Assembly (NCBI RefSeq): GCF_002975205.1
Contig: NZ_PCOC01000001.1
Span: 310,001 to 374,000, forward strand
Direction of reading: 5' to 3'
DNA from: Ochrobactrum vermis
GTDB lineage: Bacteria; Pseudomonadota; Alphaproteobacteria; Rhizobiales; Rhizobiaceae
DNA length: 64,000 nucleotides
How positions within the stretch are numbered: the first letter of the stretch is position 1; every line of letters starts with the position of its first letter. The notes under the pieces were generated by a model. The model was not told the DNA's origin, did not search any database, and saw only the letters and a program-made list of their open reading frames with translations. Below, piece by piece: positions 16,742 through 25,822 of this stretch. The translations under genes and the position numbers were made by a program.

Positions 16742-17404
16742 TTGGCGGACGATCACAACGAACCGGTAAAATTGCGGGACAAGGCTTATCAGAGCTTCAC
16801 CCAGCATTTGCTGGCGCGTGATTTTCATCCGGGCCAATTCGTTTCTCAGCGCCAGCTTGTCACAATGACGGGCTTGCCATTGGGCGCGATCCGCGAACTG
16901 ATCCCGCGCCTTGAAGCGGAAGGTCTTATCAAGACTGTGCCGCAGCGTGGCCTCCAGATCGCCCATATCGATCTCAATCTGATCCGCGAAGCGTTTCAGT
17001 TCCGCCTTTTCATCGAAAAGGAGTCGATTGCGATTTTCTGTCAGTCGGCTTCCGATGAACTGCTGCGGTCGCTGCGTGCCGAACACGAAGACACGCTCAA
17101 TCGCGCAATGAGTGAAGGCGAAACGCCCGAGTTGGAAGAGCAGGCGCAAAATATCGACTGGAGCCTGCATGATACGATTGTCGGCTCGCTCGATAATGAA
17201 ATTATCTGGCGTGCCTATCAGACCAACACAATCAAGATGCGCCTGATCAATCAGGAGCGCTTCCGCATCACTGGACGCGTTATCCCTGTCATGCAGGAAC
17301 ATTTAGCCGTCCTTGCTGCAATCGAAACACGGGATCCGCAGACAGCCATGGATGCCATCGCCGTCCACATCAACAACGCACGGAAGCTGGCTTTGCACAT
17401 TTAA
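16742..17404 (+). CDS. GntR-family regulator, FadR/FCD subfamily
   Basis: This 220-residue protein starts at a TTG preceded by GAGAGGGGACAGG. It has an N-terminal winged helix (about residues 10-75, SQRQLVTMTGLPLGAIRELI) and an FCD domain with the metal histidines in DWSLHDTI, QEHLAVL and VHINNAR. It sits between the DapA-like lyase and the transporter genes it probably controls. The palindrome at 15747-15762 is its best candidate operator. Confidence 0.88.
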   Translation: MADDHNEPVKLRDKAYQSFTQHLLARDFHPGQFVSQRQLVTMTGLPLGAIRELIPRLEAEGLIKTVPQRGLQIAHIDLNLIREAFQFRLFIEKESIAIFCQSASDELLRSLRAEHEDTLNRAMSEGETPELEEQAQNIDWSLHDTIVGSLDNEIIWRAYQTNTIKMRLINQERFRITGRVIPVMQEHLAVLAAIETRDPQTAMDAIAVHINNARKLALHI

Positions 17405-17464
17405 CGACCAAGGCCGGGCAAGAGGAGTTGCCAGGCCGGAAAAATTACAGGGGAGGAGCATGCA

Positions 17465-18799
17465 ATGAATTTATTACGTCCAACACGTCGTCAGTTTCTG
17501 GCGGGAACAGCGGCCATTGCCGCCTCAGGTGTGACGGGCATCAGCCCGTCTTTCGCGCAGTCGTCCGTTGACTGGAAGAAATTTGCCGGAACAACGCTAG
17601 AAGTAAACCTCATCAAGAGCCCGCGCGGCGAAATCCTTCAGAAATATCAGAAGGAATTCGAAGAGCTGACCGGCATCAAGGTGAACTCCGAGCAGATGCC
17701 GGAACAGCAGCAGCGTCAGAAGGCGGTGATCGAGCTGACCTCGGGCCGTCCGAGCTTCGACGTGATCCACATCAGCTATCACGTTCAGAAGCGTCAGTTT
17801 GAAAAGGGCGGATGGCTTGCTGACCTGAACCCGTTCCTGAAGGATCCGACGCTGACTGATGCGTCGCTCACAGAAGCTGATTTCGCAAGCGCCGGTCTGA
17901 CCTTCGCCAAGGATGCCAATGGCCGCTTCGGTGCACTGCCATTCTCGGTCGATTACTGGATCATCTACTGGAACAAGGAACTCTTTGCCGCCAAGGGCAT
18001 CGAATTCCCGAAGACCTTTGAAGAGCTGGTAGCAGCCGCCGAAGCGCTCACCGATCCATCGACCAATACTTACGGGTTCGTCGCGCGCGGCATGAAGAAC
18101 GCCAATGCGCCGGTCTATACCAGCCTCCTGCTCGGCTATGGCAAGCAGTCGGTTGATGCAGATGGCAACCTGCAGACGGATTCGGCTGAAGGTATTGAAG
18201 CTGCCAAGCTCTATCAGCGCCTGATGACCAAATCGGCACCTCCAGGCGTTGCAGGCTTCAACTGGGCTGAATGCCAGTCGAACTTCCTGCAGGGCCGTGT
18301 CGGCATGTGGCTTGACGGTATTGGTTTTGCACCGCCGCTTGAAGATCCGAACAAGTCGCGCGTTGTCGGCAAGGTTGGCTATGGCGTCATGCCAGCAGGC
18401 CCGAATGCACAGGCAGCACCAACGACCGGCGACGGCATCGGCGTGACGGAAGCTTCCAAGAACAAGGAAGCCGCATATCTCTATTGCCAGTGGGCTATTT
18501 CCAAGGAAATGGGCGCTCGCCTGTTGCAATCTGGGTCGGGTGTTCCGTTCCGCAAGTCCGTCATCGACGATGAGGCAGTGCGCAAGGGCGTCACCATGCC
18601 GGAAGGCTGGGTTGAAGCTCTCTCGAAATCTGCACCAATCAGCCAGCTCTGCCTGCCGGTCATCGTGCCTGTCACGGAATTCCGCGACATCATCGGTGTC
18701 GGCCTGACCAATCTTTTGAATGGTGCTGATGCAGAAGCTGAAATGAAACGCGCGACGGAAGAATTCCGTCCGGTCCTCGCACGGAGCGAAGGAAAATGA
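17465..18799 (+). CDS. Sugar ABC transporter substrate-binding protein, Tat-type signal
   Basis: This 444-residue family-1 binding protein begins with a twin-arginine signal (TRRQFLAGTAAIAASG, about residues 7-22, cleavage after SFAQ), implying folded export through Tat. The mature part has FEELTGIKVNSEQMPEQQQR, WIIYWNKELFAAKGIEFP and the usual two-lobe layout. Its last 4 bases overlap the start of the permease gene. The ligand is unknown. Confidence 0.92.
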   Translation: MNLLRPTRRQFLAGTAAIAASGVTGISPSFAQSSVDWKKFAGTTLEVNLIKSPRGEILQKYQKEFEELTGIKVNSEQMPEQQQRQKAVIELTSGRPSFDVIHISYHVQKRQFEKGGWLADLNPFLKDPTLTDASLTEADFASAGLTFAKDANGRFGALPFSVDYWIIYWNKELFAAKGIEFPKTFEELVAAAEALTDPSTNTYGFVARGMKNANAPVYTSLLLGYGKQSVDADGNLQTDSAEGIEAAKLYQRLMTKSAPPGVAGFNWAECQSNFLQGRVGMWLDGIGFAPPLEDPNKSRVVGKVGYGVMPAGPNAQAAPTTGDGIGVTEASKNKEAAYLYCQWAISKEMGARLLQSGSGVPFRKSVIDDEAVRKGVTMPEGWVEALSKSAPISQLCLPVIVPVTEFRDIIGVGLTNLLNGADAEAEMKRATEEFRPVLARSEGK

Positions 18800-19734
18800 C
18801 ATCTGCCGCCCCGACAGGAGCAAAAACGGGAGCTGCTGCCAAAGCAGCTTCCTCCACCAGGGCGGTGACAAGCCGTCTGCGGCCGAGCTACTGGCCGTTT
18901 GTTCTTCCAGCCTTGATCACTGTCGGGGCGGTGATCGTCTTCCCATGGGTGTTTACACTGTGGATGAGTACCAACCAGTGGCAGCTTGGCGGCGAGCAGA
19001 GCTTTGTCGGTTTCGACAATTATTTGCGTCTTGCAACCGATATGCGCTTCTGGGAATCCATGTGGCACACGGTTGTTTATACGGTTCTGTCAGTCGTAGC
19101 ACCGATGATATTGGGCACGATTGCAGCGCTGGTGTTTGACAGCAAACTGCCCATGCGCGGGCTGTTGCGCGGTATCTTCGTCATGCCGATGATGGCAACG
19201 CCGGTTGCGGTCGCGCTGGTCTGGACGATGATGTATCACCCGCAGCTGGGTGTACTGAACTATCTTCTGTCGCTGATCGGCATTCCGCCGCAGGAATGGA
19301 TCTTCAACCAGAGCACGGTTATCCCGTCGCTGGTTGCTGTTGAAACCTGGCAGTGGACGCCGCTGGTCATGCTGATCGTGCTGGGTGGCCTTGCATCCAT
19401 GCCGCGCGATCCGTTTGAAAGCGCGGAAATTGATGGTGCCAATGGCTGGCAGAAATTCCGTTACATCACGCTTCCGATGATCCTGCCTTTCATCATGGTT
19501 GCCGTCATCATCCGCTCGATTGATGCGCTGAAAAGCTTCGACATCATCTTTGCAATGACGCAGGGCGGTCCGGGAACAGCATCGGAAACCATCAATATCT
19601 ATCTCTATAATGTGGCGTTTTCTTATTATGACATTGGTTACGGCTCAGCGATTGCCGTCGTGTTCTTCATTGTCATTATCGCCATGTCGATGATCCTTCT
19701 GGCGCTGCGCCAGCGGACCAAGTGGAACAGCTGA
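18796..19734 (+). CDS. Carbohydrate ABC transporter permease, MalF/UgpA type
   Basis: This 312-residue inner-membrane protein has an unusually long cytoplasmic N-terminus of about 35 Ala/Thr-rich residues, then six predicted membrane segments. The EAA loop reads ESAEIDGANGWQKFRYITLP. The ATG overlaps the binding-protein stop. It forms the CUT1 channel with the next gene. Confidence 0.92.
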   Translation: MTSAAPTGAKTGAAAKAASSTRAVTSRLRPSYWPFVLPALITVGAVIVFPWVFTLWMSTNQWQLGGEQSFVGFDNYLRLATDMRFWESMWHTVVYTVLSVVAPMILGTIAALVFDSKLPMRGLLRGIFVMPMMATPVAVALVWTMMYHPQLGVLNYLLSLIGIPPQEWIFNQSTVIPSLVAVETWQWTPLVMLIVLGGLASMPRDPFESAEIDGANGWQKFRYITLPMILPFIMVAVIIRSIDALKSFDIIFAMTQGGPGTASETINIYLYNVAFSYYDIGYGSAIAVVFFIVIIAMSMILLALRQRTKWNS

Positions 19735-19743
19735 GGACAGATC

Positions 19744-20562
19744 ATGGCAAGCAAGTCTATTCTTTCAAAGCTTGGCACGGCACTCGTGGTGTTCGTCATC
19801 GTGTCGCCTGCAATCTTCTTCTTCGTCTGGATGCTGTCGCTTTCGTTGAAGTATGAAATCGACAATGGTGCTTATCCGCCGATCCTGATTCCTGAACGCT
19901 TCGCCTGGTCGAACTATACCGGGATTTTCGAAACCAACGACTTCCTGCTCTATTTCTGGAACAGTCTTCTGGTCACAGGAACCGCGACCTTGCTGGCATT
20001 GATTGTCGGCGTTCCGGCAGGCTACGGCATTGCGCGACTGCGCGCCAACAAGTCGGCAATCGTCATCATGATTGCGCGTATGACGCCGGGTCTGTCTTAC
20101 CTGATCCCGCTATTCCTGCTGTTCCAGACGCTCGGTCTTCTCGGCACGCTCTGGCCGCAAATCATCATTCATCTGGTCGTCACCGTTCCAATCGTGATCT
20201 GGATCATGATCGGCTATTTCGAGACAACACCGATGGAGCTTGAAGAAGCAGCCATTATCGATGGTGCTTCCTCGTGGCAGGTGTTCATGAAGGTGGCACT
20301 CCCGATTGCCAAGCCCGGCGTTGTGGTGTCGCTCATCCTCGCGGTGATCTTCTCGTGGAACAATTTCGTTTTCGGCATCGTGCTCGCAAGCCGCGAGACA
20401 CGCACCCTGCCGGTCGCAGTTTACAACATGCTGTCCTTTGAACAGGTCAGCTGGGGTCCGCTTGCAGCTGCTGCCCTTGTGGTCACATTGCCGGTCCTGT
20501 TGCTAACCGTATTCGCACAGCGCCAGATCGTTGCAGGTCTGACCGCAGGCGCCGTCAAATAA
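19744..20562 (+). CDS. Carbohydrate ABC transporter permease, MalG type
   Basis: This 272-residue inner-membrane protein has an EAA loop (EEAAIIDGASSWQVFMKVAL) and the MalG-like C-terminus GLTAGAVK, also seen in the permease at 8343. It lies 9 bases after its partner permease and 15 bases before the ATPase. Confidence 0.92.
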   Translation: MASKSILSKLGTALVVFVIVSPAIFFFVWMLSLSLKYEIDNGAYPPILIPERFAWSNYTGIFETNDFLLYFWNSLLVTGTATLLALIVGVPAGYGIARLRANKSAIVIMIARMTPGLSYLIPLFLLFQTLGLLGTLWPQIIIHLVVTVPIVIWIMIGYFETTPMELEEAAIIDGASSWQVFMKVALPIAKPGVVVSLILAVIFSWNNFVFGIVLASRETRTLPVAVYNMLSFEQVSWGPLAAAALVVTLPVLLLTVFAQRQIVAGLTAGAVK

Positions 20563-20577
20563 GAGTTGAGGTTCAAG

Positions 20578-21636
20578 ATGGCATCTGTATCCATCCGAAA
20601 TGCAATCAAGAAATATGGCAATGTCGGCGTTCTGCATGGCGTGTCGGTCAATATTGAAGACGGCGAATTTGTCGTGCTGGTCGGGCCGTCGGGCTGCGGA
20701 AAATCCACGCTTCTGCGTATGATCGCAGGGCTTGAGGAAATCAGCGATGGTGAAATCGCCATTGGTCCGCGCGTGGTCAATGACCTGCGCGCCAAGGAAC
20801 GCGATATCGCCATGGTGTTTCAGAATTATGCGCTCTATCCGCATATGACGGTGGCCGACAATATGGGCTTCGCGCTCATGCTGAAAAACGCCCCGAAGGA
20901 AGAACGCGACAGCCGTGTTAATCGTGCGGCGGAAATTCTCGGCCTCAACAAGCTGCTTGACCGCTTTCCACGCCAGCTTTCCGGTGGCCAGCGCCAGCGT
21001 GTGGCTATGGGCCGTGCGATTGTTCGTGATCCACAGGTGTTTCTGTTTGACGAACCGCTCTCCAACCTTGACGCCAAGCTGCGCGTGCAGATGCGTGGTG
21101 AGATCAAGGGGCTGCATCAGCGTCTGAAGACCACCACGATTTATGTGACCCACGATCAGATCGAAGCCATGACCATGGCCGACAAGATCGTCGTCATGCG
21201 CGATGGTCTGGTGGAGCAGATCGGCGCGCCGCTCGATCTTTATGATCGTCCGGCCAATATGTTTGTCGCGGGCTTCATCGGTTCGCCATCGATGAACTTC
21301 GTCAACGGCAAGATCGAAGAAGGTTCGTTTGTGACTGATGGTGGCTTCCGTATGCCGCTTCCTGAAGGCGACTACGCAAGCCTTTCGGGCAAGGCCGTTT
21401 ATGGCATGCGCCCTGAGCACATGAAGATTGCCGATAACGGCGTGCCGGTCACAGTCGAAATCGTTGAGCCGACCGGTTCGGAAATCATGGTCATGGGCAA
21501 GCTTGGCGATCAGCCAGTCACTTGCCTGTTCCGCGAGCGCCTGACGGTGCGTCCAGGCGATGTGCTGACCATTGCGGTTGATCCAGCAACGAGCCATGTG
21601 TTTGAGCCGGAAAAAGGCATGCGCGTTAGTCGCTAA
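20578..21636 (+). CDS. Carbohydrate ABC transporter ATP-binding protein, UgpC/MalK type
   Basis: This ATPase of about 352 residues shows Walker [10 protein letters not shown], signature [13 protein letters not shown], Walker [12 protein letters not shown] and [13 protein letters not shown], with a C-terminal TOBE domain from about residue 235. I place the start at the ATG at 20578 (MASVSIRN) rather than an in-frame TTG at 20566. It is the last gene of the plus-strand sugar locus and is followed by a strong bidirectional terminator. Confidence 0.93.
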   Translation: MASVSIRNAIKKYGNVGVLHGVSVNIEDGEFVVLVGPSGCGKSTLLRMIAGLEEISDGEIAIGPRVVNDLRAKERDIAMVFQNYALYPHMTVADNMGFALMLKNAPKEERDSRVNRAAEILGLNKLLDRFPRQLSGGQRQRVAMGRAIVRDPQVFLFDEPLSNLDAKLRVQMRGEIKGLHQRLKTTTIYVTHDQIEAMTMADKIVVMRDGLVEQIGAPLDLYDRPANMFVAGFIGSPSMNFVNGKIEEGSFVTDGGFRMPLPEGDYASLSGKAVYGMRPEHMKIADNGVPVTVEIVEPTGSEIMVMGKLGDQPVTCLFRERLTVRPGDVLTIAVDPATSHVFEPEKGMRVSR

Positions 21637-21654
21637 ACATCAAATGTAACAAAA

Positions 21655-21684
21655 GAAAACGCCGGGCATTGGCCCGGCGTTTTC
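21655..21684. terminator. Bidirectional intrinsic terminator
   Basis: A perfect 13-base stem GAAAACGCCGGGC / GCCCGGCGTTTTC with a 4-base loop carries A-rich and T-rich flanks on both sides. It lies between the convergent sugar ATPase gene and preA and would terminate both. Confidence 0.88.
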
Positions 21685-21697
21685 AATATTTGTGTTA

Positions 21698-21746
21698 GCG
21701 CGCATCCGGTTCCGAAAACCGGTTCCCACTTTTCGGAATGCGCTTT
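21698..21746. repeat. Palindromic intergenic repeat, Rhizobiales REP-like (copy 2)
   Basis: GCGCAT ... ATGCGC arms enclose a CCGAAAA-type inner stem. The 27 bases 21720-21746 are identical to copy 1 at 472-498 and in the same orientation. The element reaches the preA stop codon (21745-21747). Confidence 0.75.
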
Positions 21747-23055
21747 ACTCCGCTGCTTCCTTGACGGCCATCGGGTTGTTCGGATGAGTCGTCCAGTTGG
21801 CATATTGTGCCGGGATCGGTGCCTTGGTGCGTGGATCGAAATCACCGATCTGCTCCATGGTGATGCAATCCTCGACCGGGCAGACATTGACGCAAAGATT
21901 GCAGCCAACGCATTCCTCATCGATCACCTCAAAGTGCCTCGCACCATTCACCAGATTGGTGATTGCCTGATGCGAGGTATCTTCGCAGGCAATATGGCAA
22001 CGACCGCACTTGATGCAGGAATCCTGATCAATCCGTGCCTTGGTGACATAATTGAGGTTGAGATACTGCCAGTCACTCACATGCCCTACGGCCATGCCGC
22101 GGAAATCATCAAGCGTCTGATACCCCTTGCTATCCATCCAGTCGGAAAGACCATCGATCATTTCTTCAACGACCTTGAAGCCATAGGTCATTGCAGCAGT
22201 ACAGACCTGAACGGTGCCGCAGCCCAGTGCAATAAATTCGGCCGCATCGCGCCATGTGGTAATGCCGCCAATGCCTGAAATCGGCAGGCCATAGGTTTCA
22301 GGGTCGCGTGCAATTTCCGCCACCATGTTCAGCGCAATCGGCTTGACCGCTGGTCCGCAATAACCGCCATGGCTGCCGCGACCGTCAATGGACGGAACCG
22401 GCGACATGCTGTCGAGATCGACCGACACAATGGAATTGATCGTGTTGATCAACGATACGGCGTCGGTGCCATTGGCCTTTGCGCCGCGTGCAGGCTTGCG
22501 GATATCGGTGATGTTCGGCGTCAGTTTGGTGATCACCGGCATCCGGCTATATTGCTTGCACCATTTCACGACCATGCCGACATATTCCGGCACCTGACCG
22601 ACAGCAGCACCCATGCCGCGTTCGCTCATGCCGTGCGGACAACCGAAGTTCAGTTCGATGCCGTCAGCGCCGGTTTCTTCTACCAGTGGCAGTATGGCTT
22701 TCCATGCTTCTTCTTCGCATGGCACCATGATCGAAGCGATCAGTGCGCGGTCGGGCCAGCGCATCTTCACTTCTTTCATTTCGCGCAAGTTCACTTCGAG
22801 CGGGCGGTCGGTGATCAGCTCAATATTGTTAAGACCAAGCAATCGCCGGTCAGCGCCATGGATAGCGCCATAGCGCGGACCATTAACATTGACCACCGGT
22901 GGGCCTTCAGAACCCAGTGTTTTCCAGACCACGCCACCCCAGCCAGCCTTGAAAGCACGCTCGACATTGTAAGCTTTGTCAGTCGGCGGAGCCGAAGCCA
23001 GCCAGAATGGGTTTGGCGACTTGATACCGAGGAAGTTCGTTGAAAGATCAGCCAT
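21745..23055 (-). CDS. preA: NAD-dependent dihydropyrimidine dehydrogenase subunit PreA
   Basis: This 436-residue FMN-dependent catalytic subunit reduces uracil/thymine to dihydropyrimidine. The N-terminal dihydroorotate-dehydrogenase-like barrel contains the active-site cysteine in ELNFGCPHGMSERGMG (about residue 130). The C-terminus carries two ferredoxin-type clusters, CIKCGRCHIAC and CVGCNLCVNVC (about residues 345-395). Length and architecture match E. coli PreA. It lies 11 bases after preT. Its product is the substrate of the dihydropyrimidinase encoded at 3178-4632. Confidence 0.96.
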   Translation of the reverse strand: MADLSTNFLGIKSPNPFWLASAPPTDKAYNVERAFKAGWGGVVWKTLGSEGPPVVNVNGPRYGAIHGADRRLLGLNNIELITDRPLEVNLREMKEVKMRWPDRALIASIMVPCEEEAWKAILPLVEETGADGIELNFGCPHGMSERGMGAAVGQVPEYVGMVVKWCKQYSRMPVITKLTPNITDIRKPARGAKANGTDAVSLINTINSIVSVDLDSMSPVPSIDGRGSHGGYCGPAVKPIALNMVAEIARDPETYGLPISGIGGITTWRDAAEFIALGCGTVQVCTAAMTYGFKVVEEMIDGLSDWMDSKGYQTLDDFRGMAVGHVSDWQYLNLNYVTKARIDQDSCIKCGRCHIACEDTSHQAITNLVNGARHFEVIDEECVGCNLCVNVCPVEDCITMEQIGDFDPRTKAPIPAQYANWTTHPNNPMAVKEAAE

Positions 23056-23066
23056 GTTTACTCTCC

Positions 23067-24578
23067 TCAGCCCTGTTCCTGGCCCAAAGGCACACTGCGG
23101 TCACGCGAAGCAGACGGGGTTGGCGCATGAAGCGCGCCGCCCGACAGTACCGCATCGGCAAAGCCTTCAATCGCTTCGGGACGTTTTGTCAGCGTCGCAT
23201 GGATGGATTCGGCGGCAACCTTGCCGTCTTCCACTGATGCAACGGTCAGATCCTGACCACCTGCAACGCAGTCGCCCCCGGCCCAAATGCCCTCAATGGA
23301 TGTGCGACGTTCATCATCGACGCTGATGCGTCCTTTGGAGAGGCCGATGCCTGAACCTGCAATTGGCTCTGGTTCAAACTTCTGACCGATTGCCTTGAAG
23401 ACCTGATCTGCTTCAAGAATGAGATATTCGCCGGTGCCGGAAAGCTTGCCGCTATCGGCATTTGTATATTCAAACACAACCGCATTGACCGTGCCGTCTT
23501 CGCTCCGTTCAAGCGCGTGTGGCTGCAACCAGTGACGGATGACCACGCCATGAACCTGCGCCAATTCCTGTTCATAGGCGCTGGCATTCATGCTTTCCTG
23601 ACCGCGACGATAAACGATTGTCACGTTTTCAGCGCCGAGCTTCTTTGTCTGGATTGCAACGTCCACTGCGGTCATGCCGCCACCAATAACCACAACATTG
23701 CGGCCAACGGGCAGGGACGAGAGGTCTTTTGCCTGACGTAGATTGGCGATGTAATCAACGGCATCAATCACATTGGGCGCGTCTTCGCCAACAAGTCTCA
23801 GATCATTCACTCCGGGCATACCCATGCCGAGGAACACCGCATCATAGCCCGCTTTCAAAGCTTCAATGGTGATGTCCTGACCCAGCGTCTGGTTATACTC
23901 GATATGGATCGCGCCAATTTTCAGCACGAATTCCAACTCGCGCTGGGCGAAATTATTGACCGTCTTATAGGCGGCAATACCATATTCATTAAGACCGCCG
24001 CCTTTGGCGCGGGCTTCAAAAATAGTGACCTGATGGCCATGCATCGCAAGGCGGTGCGCCGCAGAAAGACCCGCTGGACCCGCGCCAACAATGGCGATGT
24101 GCTTGCCGGTATCAGGTGCGCGCTTGAATGGGTGATTGCCGGTTTCCATCAGAACATCGGTGGCATAGCGCTGCAATTCACCGATCTTGACCGGTTTGCC
24201 TTCTGACGTTTCGCGAACACACACTTCTTCGCAGAGCGTTTCGGTCGGGCAGACGCGGGCGCACATGCCACCTAGAATATTTTCTGAAAGAATGGTCTTT
24301 GCCGCACCAATTGCGTTGCCGGTATTGATTTGGCGAATGAAACGCGGAATGTCGATGCTGGTCGGACATGCATTCATGCAAGGCGCATCATAGCAATAAT
24401 AGCAGCGGTCGGATTCAACGAGGGCTTCATGCTTGTTGAGCGGCGGATGCAGATCATCGAAAACATGCGCATAATCGGCCTTTTCCAGCCGCGAGCCATG
24501 GATATCAGGCCCGTTCGCATGTCCCGGATTATCAATTGCATCAATAGGCGAATTCTCTGCTGATCTCATCGATCGCAT
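23067..24578 (-). CDS. preT: NAD-dependent dihydropyrimidine dehydrogenase subunit PreT
   Basis: This 503-residue FAD/NAD electron-transfer subunit passes electrons between NAD(P)H and PreA. N-terminal iron-sulfur motifs CYYCYDAPCMNAC and CARVCPTETLCEEVC precede an FAD site (VGAGPAGLSAAHRLA, about residue 150) and an NAD site (VIGGGMTAVDVA, about residue 293). The C-terminal FAD motif GIWAGGDCVAGGQDLT is intact. It is longer than E. coli PreT by an N-terminal extension. A RutR-type box lies upstream. Confidence 0.95.
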   Translation of the reverse strand: MRSMRSAENSPIDAIDNPGHANGPDIHGSRLEKADYAHVFDDLHPPLNKHEALVESDRCYYCYDAPCMNACPTSIDIPRFIRQINTGNAIGAAKTILSENILGGMCARVCPTETLCEEVCVRETSEGKPVKIGELQRYATDVLMETGNHPFKRAPDTGKHIAIVGAGPAGLSAAHRLAMHGHQVTIFEARAKGGGLNEYGIAAYKTVNNFAQRELEFVLKIGAIHIEYNQTLGQDITIEALKAGYDAVFLGMGMPGVNDLRLVGEDAPNVIDAVDYIANLRQAKDLSSLPVGRNVVVIGGGMTAVDVAIQTKKLGAENVTIVYRRGQESMNASAYEQELAQVHGVVIRHWLQPHALERSEDGTVNAVVFEYTNADSGKLSGTGEYLILEADQVFKAIGQKFEPEPIAGSGIGLSKGRISVDDERRTSIEGIWAGGDCVAGGQDLTVASVEDGKVAAESIHATLTKRPEAIEGFADAVLSGGALHAPTPSASRDRSVPLGQEQG

Positions 24579-24706
24579 CTCCCATTTTTGCTTGTTCAGG
24601 CGCGGGTCCCTTTGCGCACCTTGAACTCTGTTCCAGGCTGCGATCTTTACCGTCGCATGATGCCCGTTAATGACAGGATGACAGATTTTTACGGAAGGTC
24701 AAATTT

Positions 24707-24722
24707 TTTATCATCTGGTCAA
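24707..24722. promoter_or_regulatory. RutR-type operator upstream of preT
   Basis: Read on the minus strand the site is TTGACCAGATGATAAA, matching 12 of 14 informative positions of the recalled E. coli RutR consensus. An extra GGTCAA half-site lies at 24697-24702. The site is about 130 bases upstream of preT and similar to the box at 6074-6089. Confidence 0.6.
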
Positions 24723-24750
24723 TTTATGAGAATTACTTACCAGAAATAGC

Positions 24751-24780
24751 AAAAAGGCCCGGCTTTGGAAGCGCGGGCCT
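24751..24780 (-). terminator. Intrinsic terminator of the DMT transporter gene
   Basis: AGGCCCG (24755-24761) and CGGGCCT (24774-24780) form a 7-base stem followed on the minus strand by a T-run (A5 at 24751-24755 on the plus strand). It lies 24 bases past the stop codon of the minus-strand gene at 24804. Confidence 0.85.
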
Positions 24781-24803
24781 ATGATATTGAGCTCCGATGA
24801 AAA

Positions 24804-25736
24804 TCAGAGTGGATCGGATTTGAGGCCGTCCGCTGTCGCTTTTGGGTCCGGGAGGGTTTCGGCTTCTTTGGGGAGTGCTGGGCGTGAGCTTAGTACCAGT
24901 GCACAGCCAGCAATGATGACGGCAGCGCCGACAAACTGGATAAACGACAGCTGTTCCTTGAGGAATACCGCGCCAACCAGAACCGCGATTACAGTGACTG
25001 CAAATTCGACGCTGATGGCTTTTGTCGGTCCGACATTTCCGACCAGCCTGAAATAAAGCACATAGGTAAGCGCGCTCATCACACATGCCGAAATCAGCAG
25101 ATATGCGAAATCAACGAGCCCTGGCATGGCTGGCACAGGAATGGCAACAATCAGCGGCAAGGTCAGGATACCACCAAACACGAATGCGCCGATGGTGGTT
25201 TCCCATGAGCCGGTGCTGGACAAGCGGCGGCTGGCATAATTGCTGCCGAAAGCTGCCGAGAAGCAGGAGAAAAGCACTGCAATGCAGCCCATGATAAATT
25301 CAGGCGTAACCGCAACTGCCGGGAAGCCGACCAGCAGCACGATGCCGGTGACACCAAGCAACAGGCCAACGAGGCCGCGTGACGTGATGCGTTCTAGCCC
25401 CCAGAGCTGGCTGATAACCATCGAGAAAAGCGGAATGGATGCAACGCAAATCGCGGCCATCGCCGTTCCAATCAATGGCGTGCCGTAGGAAAGGCCGATC
25501 AACTGGCCCGCAACGGTGGTTGCACCAACAACGGCGAAGGGTTTCCAGCCAGCGTGAAAATCGAGTCCGCGTCCAGAGAATTTCGCAATCGCAAAAAGTG
25601 TTCCGGCGGCAATGAAGGAGCGGAAGGCAACCGCACCAGCCCAGCCAAAAGCTTCGACCACCCGCAGGACCACGAGGAACGATAGTCCCCAGGCCACGGC
25701 AAGAAAAATATAGGTCGCGATATCTCTGGGTTTCAT
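24804..25736 (-). CDS. DMT-superfamily transporter, EamA type
   Basis: This 310-residue inner-membrane protein has ten predicted membrane segments arranged as two EamA repeats (about residues 8-140 and 150-285). Members export amino acids, metabolites or drugs, and the substrate cannot be inferred. The C-terminal tail of about 25 residues is polar. It has its own terminator and is not clearly in an operon with preT or the CoxG-like gene. Confidence 0.88.
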   Translation of the reverse strand: MKPRDIATYIFLAVAWGLSFLVVLRVVEAFGWAGAVAFRSFIAAGTLFAIAKFSGRGLDFHAGWKPFAVVGATTVAGQLIGLSYGTPLIGTAMAAICVASIPLFSMVISQLWGLERITSRGLVGLLLGVTGIVLLVGFPAVAVTPEFIMGCIAVLFSCFSAAFGSNYASRRLSSTGSWETTIGAFVFGGILTLPLIVAIPVPAMPGLVDFAYLLISACVMSALTYVLYFRLVGNVGPTKAISVEFAVTVIAVLVGAVFLKEQLSFIQFVGAAVIIAGCALVLSSRPALPKEAETLPDPKATADGLKSDPL

Positions 25737-25822
25737 GCCGATGGGCTTTCAGGAAGTATTGCGAATTATCGAATTGCTCAAGAGAAAGCGAAACTGTCGA
25801 TTTTATAAGGATTGAAGCGAGA

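Noticed and set aside
17597..18871. 424-codon minus-strand open frame opposite the Tat-type binding protein
   Set aside because: It is a mirror of a highly biased coding region; the plus-strand product has signal peptide and family motifs, whereas this one has none.
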